Positions 55,194-64,000 of a stretch of DNA of 64,000 nt are shown one piece after another. Every line of letters begins with the position of its first letter. Position 1 is the first letter of the stretch. A program made the translations under genes and the position numbers. A model generated the notes under the pieces. The model had not been told where the DNA came from and did no database searches. It saw only the letters and a list, made by a program, of their open reading frames with translations. Origin of the DNA: Cerrena zonata. Lineage: Eukaryota > Basidiomycota > Agaricomycetes > Polyporales > Cerrenaceae. The DNA lies in the NCBI GenBank assembly GCA_038087015.1, contig JASBNA010000047.1, positions 62,001 through 126,000 on the forward strand. The letters are read 5' to 3'.

Positions 55194-57896
55194 TTATGAT
55201 TCAATTTCGGTAGGTTTCCCTGAGCTAAACTTAGTAAGAAGGAATGAAATTGGAGCGGTATTTTTATTTTGTAAAATTTTATCAATTACATCATCACCTG
55301 TCTTGATAGTTCTGGCTCGGTTCAAACTTTTCGGATCAAAGTGTTGATATTCAGCCAAAGCATTCCTAATGCTGAGTTTTTTTCTTTTTGGTTCTTCATC
55401 CACTTGTTTATAATCTAAAGCACTTATCCAGCCTGACGGATTATCCTCAACATCCAGTTCCTCTGAGTCACTATCTAATATAATATCCTGTAAGTTGTTA
55501 CCATCCCCATTACATTGACATTCAAGCAAATCATGGGTATTACTAGTAGTTGAGTCATTGACAGTGAACAAATCCTTCAAATCGACTATATCGAAGGAAT
55601 TCAGCTTTGAATCAGTCTTACCATCGAGGAATTTATCACTCAAATTGTTTTTCATCAATTGACGTTGAAGGATTTTTTCATCAATGCACCCAGTAGTAAA
55701 GATCCTATAAATAAATACAGGTTTTGTCTGGCCATCACGATGAATTCGAGCCATTGCCTGTAAATCCACGGAAGGGTTCCAATCGTTATCAAATAAGACC
55801 AACCTCGAAGCCCCAATTAAGTTTAATCCCACACCTCCTGATTTTGCTGATAACAAGAAAACTGAAATATCGGGGGACTTATTGAATGTAGAAACTAGCG
55901 AATCACGAACCTTATTCGGTGTGGATCCATCTAAGCGTGAAAAAGTAATGTTTAATTTTTGAATTACTGATTGTAATAAATCCAAAGTTTGAGTATAATT
56001 TGAAACTAAAACGGTTTTCAAATTCAAACTTTTGAATTCAATCAATAACGGAATTAACAAATTAATTTTGGAGCTTGTGAAGTTAGACTTCAACTTACCA
56101 ATGTCTATATTTAAGCTTTGTCTTTCATCATCAGCTTCAATTAAGTTTCGAAATAACTTATCATTTTCAATTAACGACGGTGAGTTGCAAATTTTTTTGA
56201 ATAGAGTTATCAAGGAAAGTGAATTATTTGGATTTGAATTCACCTCATTAATTAAAGCATTAAAGTTTTTAGTCTTTATAATATAATTGAACAATTTCAA
56301 CTGTAAATCAGTAGGAGGGCAAAAAAGAATCAAGTCAGTCTTATTTGGTAAATAATTGGAGATACTACTTGCTGTTCTTCGTAACATAAAGTTTTTAGTT
56401 AAACTAATTAGTTGTTCTGAAGCATCTTCACCTCTTTTGATTGTATCTTTATTTTTACAATTGATATCTCGAGATCTTTCAATTGGATTTATGAAATTTT
56501 TTTGAAACGATTGGAAACTCCCCAAAATATTTGGATTCACAAAATTAATTATATTATAAAACTCAACCAAATCGTTTTGAATGGGGGTACCAGTTAGTAA
56601 GATTTTCCGATCAATTTTGATATTTGTATTAAAAGCCTTGATGACTTTATTAGTACTATTTTTTAACCGATGACCTTCATCGCAGATTAATAAATCAAAT
56701 GGAACAGTTTTCAATTCATCCTGACAGGTTAGTATTTTTTCATAACTCATTATAAGAACTTGATAAACTTTTGTTTTACCAAAACTGATAATATCCTGTT
56801 TATCTTTCGAAGTTGAGCTACCCGGTTTATTATTTAGGGCGAGTATTCCAATTCTGTTCAAATCAAGCCATTTTTTAAACTCTTTCCGCCAATTGTCAAT
56901 GAGAGTTACTGGACATGCAATCAACACTTTTTTAATCATGGGAGATTTACTAACTGGATCAGGGTTTTGTTTTAGCAAAGTCCAAATCAACGAAATAGTC
57001 ATTAGGGTTTTACCTAAAGACATTTCATCACATAACAAAGCCCCATTTCCTTTATAGTTTCTAAAACCGGATAAGCACTCATACAAGAAAATGATACCTT
57101 CACGCTGATGAGGTCGCAAATGCTTTGAAATAAGGGGATCAACCACCACGTCAACGTAGTTTGACGAATCAGGAGGAGGGGGAAGCACAAAGGCATCCTC
57201 TGATGTGGTCTCATATAAGGGAGCTCTTTTCCTTGATTCTGTAAGAGCGGGACTGGTTGAAGAAGAAAGGCGAGACGTCAACGACGTTTGGAGTTTCTTA
57301 TACGGACGAGCAGCAGTTTGGGAAACGGGTATTATAGAATCGTTTTCACTAAGGGAAGAAGTTCTAGAAGACGAAGACGCGGGTTGAGTGGATTGAAAAG
57401 ACACTAGCTCATCTTTTGAGGTGATCTCGTAGTCAACCTCTGCTTCATAGGAGCCAAATTTAATTAGCCCGTCTATGCTAGTATTAGAAGTTCTCCCCAT
57501 CAATTTGTGATTCCCGTTTCCGTGGGTATCGCCTTTCAATGTGATTCCGGAGGAGCTCACCGCAATATAGCCGTCACCGTCCCATGACTTGTTCTTCTTA
57601 TTAGTATACTTTCTCCACTGAACAACGTAGTATTTGGAAGACAGGGTCATTAGCAGTGGTTTCTCCGAGGCTGATGACTGCAAAACAGTATTTGAAATCC
57701 CAGTCAACTTCGGTCTTTTCGGATTTGAGCCTGGCTGTGAAGCCACCCTAGCACCTGGACCGTTTGAACGAGATACACCAACGTAGCTGACCTCTTTGGT
57801 GGATGTTGAACTTGGATTGTTAGCACTAGCCGCCGATGAGCCAGAACTCAATAGACGCGGTGGTTTGAAAGGAGCATTGGGTACGGACCTCCTCAT
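55194..57896 (-). CDS. RDH54: Rdh54/Tid1-type SNF2 DNA translocase
   Basis: Rad54-family dsDNA translocase in homologous recombination, especially meiotic interhomologue repair with Dmc1/Rad51. It has 900 residues, intact. The basic, Ser-rich N-terminus has the Rdh54-type block KYYVVQWRKYTNKKNKSWDGDGYI. SNF2 motifs: I (DEMSLGKTLM), Ia, II (DEGHRLKN), III (LLTGTPIQN), IV region, V (LLSAKSGGVGLNLIGASRLVLFD) and VI (QAMARIHRDGQ). Motif I reads MSLGKT where nearly all SNF2 proteins have MGLGKT. The motif I lysine and threonine are kept. The C-terminal extension is acidic. Confidence 0.93.
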   Translation of the reverse strand: MRRSVPNAPFKPPRLLSSGSSAASANNPSSTSTKEVSYVGVSRSNGPGARVASQPGSNPKRPKLTGISNTVLQSSASEKPLLMTLSSKYYVVQWRKYTNKKNKSWDGDGYIAVSSSGITLKGDTHGNGNHKLMGRTSNTSIDGLIKFGSYEAEVDYEITSKDELVSFQSTQPASSSSRTSSLSENDSIIPVSQTAARPYKKLQTSLTSRLSSSTSPALTESRKRAPLYETTSEDAFVLPPPPDSSNYVDVVVDPLISKHLRPHQREGIIFLYECLSGFRNYKGNGALLCDEMSLGKTLMTISLIWTLLKQNPDPVSKSPMIKKVLIACPVTLIDNWRKEFKKWLDLNRIGILALNNKPGSSTSKDKQDIISFGKTKVYQVLIMSYEKILTCQDELKTVPFDLLICDEGHRLKNSTNKVIKAFNTNIKIDRKILLTGTPIQNDLVEFYNIINFVNPNILGSFQSFQKNFINPIERSRDINCKNKDTIKRGEDASEQLISLTKNFMLRRTASSISNYLPNKTDLILFCPPTDLQLKLFNYIIKTKNFNALINEVNSNPNNSLSLITLFKKICNSPSLIENDKLFRNLIEADDERQSLNIDIGKLKSNFTSSKINLLIPLLIEFKSLNLKTVLVSNYTQTLDLLQSVIQKLNITFSRLDGSTPNKVRDSLVSTFNKSPDISVFLLSAKSGGVGLNLIGASRLVLFDNDWNPSVDLQAMARIHRDGQTKPVFIYRIFTTGCIDEKILQRQLMKNNLSDKFLDGKTDSKLNSFDIVDLKDLFTVNDSTTSNTHDLLECQCNGDGNNLQDIILDSDSEELDVEDNPSGWISALDYKQVDEEPKRKKLSIRNALAEYQHFDPKSLNRARTIKTGDDVIDKILQNKNTAPISFLLTKFSSGKPTEIES

Positions 57897-58366
57897 TTAC
57901 AAGCTGTAGACTGACTGCACGGTGCTTTGACTCAGTAGAGTTTCCTGGAGATATCGAGGGAGTAGTGGTCTCTAAAGAAGAAACAGCTCCCAGGAAGACG
58001 TGCTGATTCCGGAGATACTGTTTGTTTATTCTTTTTGGCTGCGCGTAAAACTAAAAAAACAAAAAAAAAAAAAAAAAAGAAGATCCAGAGAAGCTCTCGT
58101 GGTAGGCCCTGAACAATAGAACGATTAGCATTTTAAGGTCAAATGGTTGTATTTGGTACTAAATACACATAATATATAAGTGGAAGGCCACTGCTATGTA
58201 GAAAAGAAACCATATATAGGAAATGGCGAGGCATCGAGTGAAAGGGATCAAATAGAAAATGAACATAACGTGCCCGAATGAAATATTATTAGTAGAACTG
58301 AAGGATTAAGAAGAGCCTGAAACCAAATTGACCAACGCCAAATTAGCAGGCCGCAACAAGGGGCCA
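57897..58366. other. Intergenic region between RDH54 and TSC3-like gene
   Basis: Upstream of RDH54 and downstream of the TSC3-like gene, both on the minus strand. An A18 run is at about 58061-58078. No gene recognised. Confidence 0.5.
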
Positions 58367-58615
58367 TTAACTGAAAACGCTACTGGAAGTGATAGGAGCA
58401 GCAGAGCCAATAGCAGTTTCGCCAAACAAATAGTAGTAAGCTCGGGATACGAAGAACACTATTTGAGAAGGGACATAGGAGTAAAGACCGTAACCAACAA
58501 AAAAGGCAAACGAAAGAAGGAAAAGATGCAATGAAAGCGATTCATTCTTGGTTAACATATAATGAGGGAAGTGGTAGTAGTAAATCTCGTATAAACGTTT
58601 AGTAGAGTAAGCCAT
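58367..58615 (-). CDS. TSC3: TSC3-like small subunit of serine palmitoyltransferase
   Basis: 82-residue membrane protein. The N-terminal block KRLYEIYYYHFPHYMLTKNESLSLHLFLLSFAFF aligns by eye with S. cerevisiae Tsc3, which has a Leu-Tyr...Tyr-Tyr...Pro-Phe-Tyr-Leu pattern followed by one hydrophobic helix. Tsc3 binds Lcb1/Lcb2 in the ER and stimulates the first step of sphingolipid synthesis. This copy lacks Tsc3's longer hydrophilic N-terminus and has an extra C-terminal hydrophobic stretch (SQIVFFVSRAYYYLF). The overlapping plus-strand frame 58328-58534 shows no similarity. It is divergent from TRM732. Confidence 0.72.
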   Translation of the reverse strand: MAYSTKRLYEIYYYHFPHYMLTKNESLSLHLFLLSFAFFVGYGLYSYVPSQIVFFVSRAYYYLFGETAIGSAAPITSSSVFS

Positions 58616-59000
58616 GGTGTTAAATAGATAATGTAACGAGCGATAGACAACGAAAAAAAAAGGGCCCTGGAAGAACGAAAAGATTTGGAGTGGGTTATAA
58701 ATGCTCCAGTGATAACGCCTATTGTGCTAACCTAAAAGCTTTATATCTTTGAAATCCTTTTGAGATTCTTGCTTACAGCCTACATCTTATTTTTGTCTGC
58801 CTTTGTTCTTTTCTCCTTATTTTTCAAATTTGGGTGCTAAGAAAGACCCGTGCCCTCCAATATCGCGAAGACCTCTCACAAAATTTTTAATCCATCACCT
58901 TTAGTATAGGGCCGTCTTTGACGGAGGCCAGGAGATAAGAAGGATTAGTGCTAGCTAACTCAAAGGTAGTTTTACGGTGCTGGAAGTGGAAACAAAATTA
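58616..59000. other. Divergent promoter TSC3-like / TRM732
   Basis: Mixed sequence with an A9 run near 58650 and T-rich stretches near 58790-58830. No gene or repeat seen. Confidence 0.5.
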
Positions 59001-62000
59001 ATGCATAAACAAGTCTTGGATATCATAGCCAGCCGACATGGCGAGTCGTCTGCCCCCGGATCAGCTGAGTCTTTGTTGCAAAAATCAGAGCTTGAAGTTG
59101 TGAAAAAATTTCTAATCCAAACGAAGCCCCAACAGTTTGAGTCAGTGGATTCTTTGAAGAAGTTATATCCGTGTGTATTGTCGTCCTTGCTATACTCCAA
59201 AGGATTGGATACTTCACGTGTTATTGCCAGTGATACTTTTTCCATTTGGTTGGTTCGTTGCACTCAATTGAATAAACTTAGCGAAGAGGTTTCCGAATCA
59301 TTAAATGTTATATCGAGGGAGAATCTAAATGAGTTATTTGAATATATATCTGATTTTTTGCAGGAGGGTTTGAATCCTCTAGCAAACTCATTGACTTCTT
59401 TGTTATCCAAGCTTATCCAATACGTGAAATCATTCCGTGTGTGGGAAGAGTGGTTTGAAATCATTACTTATTGGATTGATAAGTCAATGGAGTTGTCGTT
59501 GACTTCAAAGAATACTTACTTTTTGGTGGAAACTTTGGTAAAAGAATTACCCCAATCTGATAGCATCTATGTCAAACACCCTCAATTCGTTCGCAATTGT
59601 ATTAATATAATGTGGTCTAATGCACTTGCCAACTCTGCATCTAAAGCTTTTGTATCGATATTCCAAAATCATACTTTTCACAATGAAAAAAAGGTAGAAA
59701 AATGGGTTAATTTGTGGAATAATTCAATAATGGATGGGTTATTAAATTCAAAACTTCGTAAAAATATCTTGATTTACTTAATCCCCCAACTATTCAATTG
59801 TTATCCAAAGTCATATAATTGTTTTATTACCAAAAATTTCAAAATCGATCCTTCCAAATTATCTGAAACAGATATCGAAATAATTACAGGACTTATTCAA
59901 ATAGGTATGAATTTATCGGTAATTTCAAATCCATTCAGTGATTCTACTACTTCTGATTTGTCGATTATTCCTTCGAGTACTTTACTTCAATTCCTCACTC
60001 ATCAAAATGAAAAATTCAGGCTTGGTGCTTTCTCAATATTGATTGGTTCTAATAAAGGTTCTCAGATTGTACCTCGTTTCATCTACGATATAATTGTTAA
60101 TTATTCAGTTATCGAAATTTTCTTGAAAGAATCAGAGTCTATAGAAATAAGAAACGATTTCGTGTCGCTCTTGAGACATTTTATCATTAGAATTAATGAT
60201 TCTTGCCTGTCAATTTCAAAGACCAAAGATGGAAAATCAAGATAAATTAACCTTGATCGATAGTGGTCGTATATTTTTGGAACATGTTTTGAAAGTTATA
60301 ACCATGTCAATACGACCTGCATCTTCATATTGTCAATTAGCTCTTTCTCTACAACTACTCAACGTCTTTGTCGAATTAGGCTTGGATGGTAAAGATAGAA
60401 GCGATCAAAAAATCAAAACTGTTAAGGCCCGTAAGAGGAAGGAAAATAATACTGATAATTCAAAAATTCGTCCGATCACAGTTAACATCTATACCCCAGA
60501 ATTAATCCAGCTATTATTTAATAACATAACTAATAACTACGAAGACATAAGAAATTCAAGTGCTCTCCTATTATTAGATTGTCCCCATGAAAAACTTCTT
60601 ACAACAATTGGTGATGAAAATCAAATCGAATCCATCATTGAAAAGTCTTTAAATATTTTGTATGATTTAAAAGGTCGGAAAAGTGAAGGAGGTGCTAAAA
60701 TTTTCCAATTTTTCACTCAACTATACGAATCAACTGGCCAATATGATAAATTGAATAGTATTTTAAATCTCCTCATTGAGAAATTAGACTCCGGGATAAA
60801 ATTACTAGAGTCCAATACGTCATCTTTAACGAAACCAGAGAGAGTCCATGGTATTTTTACGGCCATTAGATTAATCTTAGAAAATGTTGATATCTCGCAA
60901 TGCTATTCCGAAGAATCTTTCAAACTCAAAGTATTCGAAATGATTATAGAGAAAGTCCTGATTCTTTGGGATATAACAAAACCAACTCTTTCAAATTCAA
61001 AGGATTCAGCAAGTAACAATGGAGTTGATGCTGAAGAAGAAGAATTTTCAATGACTTCAGAAGATCGCATTAGACTTCGATTTAGTTGGAAAGCAGTGAA
61101 AGAGTCAACGACCCTCTTGGGAACTATACTACAGGCATGCTTCTGCTCAAAATCCAACTCCACAAAATTAGCCGACAACTTCTTTATCAAAAGTGCAAAC
61201 ATAATTATGGATCAATTGTCTTCTGTAAGTCACAGAGGTGCCTTCTCATCAATTTACCCAACATTTGTATCAGTATGTGAAATTTTCTTAAGAACAGATT
61301 CTTTGAAAAATTATCCTTCTTCTTGGTTAATATCAAGTATTGAGTTAATTCAATCAAAAAGTCAGTACATCTCGAGAAGATCTGGCGGCTTACCATATCT
61401 CATTACTGGTGTTCTTACTGCAGAAAAAGTGATGGGCGAATCATTGTCATCATCGATGGATACGACATTCAAAAATTTACTTCATATTGCTCAATTAGAG
61501 TATATTCCAAATGCAGATGAGAAAATGGATATACCTCAAGTTCATGCCTTTAATTGTATGAAACATATCTTCATTGATTCTCAGTTAGCCAACAGAAGTA
61601 ATGTTTATGTAAAAGAGGCCCTTAAATTGACATTATTCAACTTTAATAATGCCACATGGGCAATCAGGAATTGTGCTATGATGTTATTCACAGCATTGCA
61701 GAATAGAGTTTTCGGTACAAAGAAACTAGGTGACTTTTTACCTTCAACTCCTGCCAGATCATTTTTTGCCAAATATGACGGTGTTGATAACATCTTATAT
61801 GATCTACTTCATGAGGCAGTAAATAATAATAATGGAAAGTCTGATAAGTTCGAGGTGATATTTCCTATATTGACTATAATATCGAGATTGGAGAGCTCTG
61901 GTTCTGATGAGATGTCTCGTTTTGAAAATCTTTTGATAAATAATTGCTTAGGTAACAATTATTGGAAAGTCCGAGAAATGGCTGCAAGACTGTTAGCTTC

Positions 62001-63570
62001 GATATTACATCCAAATGATTTATTAAACACTGCCAGGAAATTAATGAGCGAATGCGAAGATAGTTGCAAATCATTCAATAAAGCTCATGGGAACTTATTA
62101 GCAATTTTGGAAATAATACAAAGAATTAAAACGAGACTTCCAAACCATTTTGTTGATTCAGATTTCAAGGGACAGATTTGTTCAAAAGTTACTTTGTTTT
62201 TGATGTACCTGCCAACGTTTTCATGGGTTACCTCCAAAACGTACGTGGAGATCCTTCATGAATTATCCGAAGATAGCGAGCCAGAAAGAATGCCGCATGT
62301 TCTCTTGAATATTATAGGTAACTTTATTATTGGAAGTATCTTATCAGCCAATGCTCATGATCGGTTAAACGGTAGTAGGCGCTTAACGTTAAGCTCTTTG
62401 GCATCGGTATTATTGAATGGTTATAAGAAGATGAATATGTGCGATGAGATTATAGACTTGATAGCTCTATTGTTTTCATGTGTTGATGAATATGAAGTGC
62501 AGCTAGTAGCCATAAATTTTTGCAATGAAAACATTGATATGCTTATCAATAACACCAATACGCCAATCTTGAAGGATGAGTTATGGAATCTCGTTAATAA
62601 TAAAGATTGTTGGAGCCATGTTCGTTCACATGCTTTGGGTTTAGTACAAGTATTTTCTACAAAAAACATATCTTTCCAAAATCATGAAAATGCAATTGAT
62701 ACATTGTATTCTTTCACATCCAAAGCCTACAGTGAAGATGTTAATTCTAGGGCTTTAGATGCTTTGGGCCCGGTAGTGGCCCAAATGGGATCGGAAAATA
62801 CCAATAAATTCTTGGATCTTTGTGAAAACTTCATTGAAGATTCAACTCCCTTTACGATTCGATATTCTGCAGTACATGCAATCACTCAATTTGGTGTCAT
62901 CTCCATTAGACAAGGGAAGCATAATCTATATTCCGCAAGAGCCATTTGTATTATCCACAACTCTTTGAGCGACGATGACGAGGATATCAGAAACATAGCG
63001 GCCGATTCATATCGCTTGATCTTCGAAACTCCCTATAAACAAGTTCCTTCAATAATATCAAATTTATTATCTACCACTTTCTTAGAATTATTTCCTTCGG
63101 ATATAACTGAAAAAGTTTTGGTTGACTATTTCATCCGCTCAAAGCCTGAAATTTCCTATAGAATCACTGAAACCGATCTACAAACTGACGACCTGCCATT
63201 TGATGTTGAAAGTTTGAACCTATACCGAGACGACATTTCAAAGAGATTGCAAATAATCAGATCCATTATAAAAGTAAACAACATTTCACCGTTATCCGCA
63301 CAATCATTGAATGCATTGAAAACCAAAATCTTAAATGACTTAGACTTGATCTATCTGTTTGCAATAAAGAGAGGTATGGACGGTTATGTTGGTTGGTCTA
63401 AAGACGATTTCGTTTTCACTTCCACTACAGAAACCGTTTTGGATGCAAAAATGTTTTTGAAATTGACTGATGACATTGACGTGGTGACTAAGCTCGAAAA
63501 CGTAATGAATCTTTTGAAACTGCACGATTTGAATCTCTCTATCAAAAGGTTAACTAATTCTTGTAAATAG
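59001..63570 (+). CDS. TRM732: Trm732/THADA-family protein (DUF2428), one apparent frameshift
   Basis: Large ARM/HEAT-like helical-repeat partner of the methyltransferase Trm7; together they 2'-O-methylate position 32 of several tRNAs including tRNA-Phe. About 1522 residues after correction (S. cerevisiae about 1420). ATG 59001 (MHKQVLDIIASRHG) is chosen; the upstream in-frame GTG is ignored. The N-terminal part ends in frame near 60245, and similarity continues in the frame from about 60225. One extra base in the AAAGACCAAAGATGGAAAA stretch (60219-60237) explains it. The DUF2428 core is at SQYISRRSGGLPYLITGVL through QVHAFNCMKHIFID, NATWAIRNCAMMLFTALQNR and YWKVREMAARLLAS. The rest is alpha-helical repeats. 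Confidence 0.88.
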
Positions 63571-63915
63571 CTGCAAAATATAGACTAATAGACCTTTTGA
63601 ACCTAACTTACCGTAGAAGATCGGGTAACCCTCTTTCCATTGAAGAGAATTTTTCTTTCTCCTCGCGACTCTATAAATACCCAGTTACTTCCAGTTCTTT
63701 TTTCCTTAAACCCAATTTTTTCACTACTACGCCATGTCATTTTATGCTTGTGTGTTGCTGTACCATTATACGATTGTATAGTGGTGCTACTGAAGACTTA
63801 TAATGAGTATGTTCAAATCATATACCGATACCAGATTATATTTTCCAGACTCGAGACTTGGGGATTTAAGGATGAACAATTTATAACAACTACGAATTTC
63901 TTCACCTGAAACACC
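63571..63915. other. Intergenic region after TRM732, probable promoter
   Basis: A TATAAATA-like element lies at about 63671-63678. The region leads to an ATG at 63916. Two overlapping short frames (63597-63803, 63640-63909) have no similarity. Confidence 0.5.
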
Positions 63916-64000
63916 ATGTGGAATAAAAATAAATCAGAGCTTTTTAACACTGACAAATCACCAAGTCCTCTCGAGTTGTATTATACTGGACCGGAATATC
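63916..64000 (+). CDS. Possible start of a further gene, cut by the window end
   Basis: An ATG in context ACACCATG opens a frame of 28 codons (MWNKNKSELF...) that stays open to the last base. It is too short to identify. The upstream TATA-like element and the position after a 345-bp gap make a real gene start plausible, not certain. Confidence 0.45.
   Translation, partial: MWNKNKSELFNTDKSPSPLELYYTGPEY

Noticed and set aside
58328..58534. Plus-strand ORF overlapping the TSC3-like gene
   Set aside because: Hydrophilic, no family match; the opposite strand encodes a better-supported membrane protein.

Overview
This is nuclear chromosomal DNA from a budding yeast (Saccharomycotina). It is compact and AT-rich, with about 25 protein genes, three tRNA genes, and spliceosomal introns that use GTATGT/GTACGT donors and TACTAAC or AACTAAC branch sites. 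A Complex I NDUFS5-like subunit argues against a Saccharomyces-type yeast. In-frame CTG codons are rare: I found one in the 1584-codon flippase gene and none in the 997-codon Na+/H+ antiporter gene. In MET17 a CTG sits where relatives carry Thr, Ser or Ala. This suggests a CUG-Ser clade yeast (Debaryomycetaceae type) but does not prove it. No virus, transposon or CRISPR array was recognised.

Layout: DNF1/2 lipid flippase, CFT2, an NDUFS5-like gene and KRE6/SKN1 (0-11.5 kb). Then tRNA-Glu, GCG1, NHA1, a C2H2 zinc-finger gene, CAR2, and a Dif1/Spd1-like RNR regulator (12.8-23.2 kb). Two adjacent four-TM SUR7/PalI-like membrane proteins, MET17, a T5orf172 (Mug113-like) gene and SUB2 follow (23.8-32.8 kb). 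Next come a small mitochondrial-type protein, PRO3, JHD2, ATP2, STE24, LUC7 and an F-box gene (33-45 kb). The last part holds a many-intron GAS4-like gene, a tRNA-Arg/tRNA-Phe pair, PFF1, HEM12, VMS1, RDH54, a TSC3-like micro-gene, TRM732 and the start of one more gene (45-64 kb).

These are mostly unlinked housekeeping functions: membrane and cell wall (DNF1, KRE6, GAS4, TSC3), mRNA processing (CFT2, SUB2, LUC7), mitochondria and heme (ATP2, NDUFS5, HEM12), arginine/proline and sulfur metabolism (CAR2, PRO3, MET17), protein quality control (VMS1), and chromatin or recombination (JHD2, RDH54). I see no operon-like system. The most interesting local biology is the GAS4-like gene, with at least four and perhaps five introns of 50-66 nt. 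Also notable are the probable dicistronic tRNA-Arg(TCT)-tRNA-Phe(GAA) unit, AAG 3' splice sites, an atypical splice donor in SUB2 (itself a splicing factor gene), and a CCAAT-rich ATP2 intron.

A caution on sequence quality: at least nine genes, several normally essential, carry apparent single-base frameshifts, mostly in short homopolymers. The protein similarity continues on both sides of each one. I read these as likely long-read consensus errors rather than pseudogenes, so the affected genes are annotated as single loci spanning the breaks.
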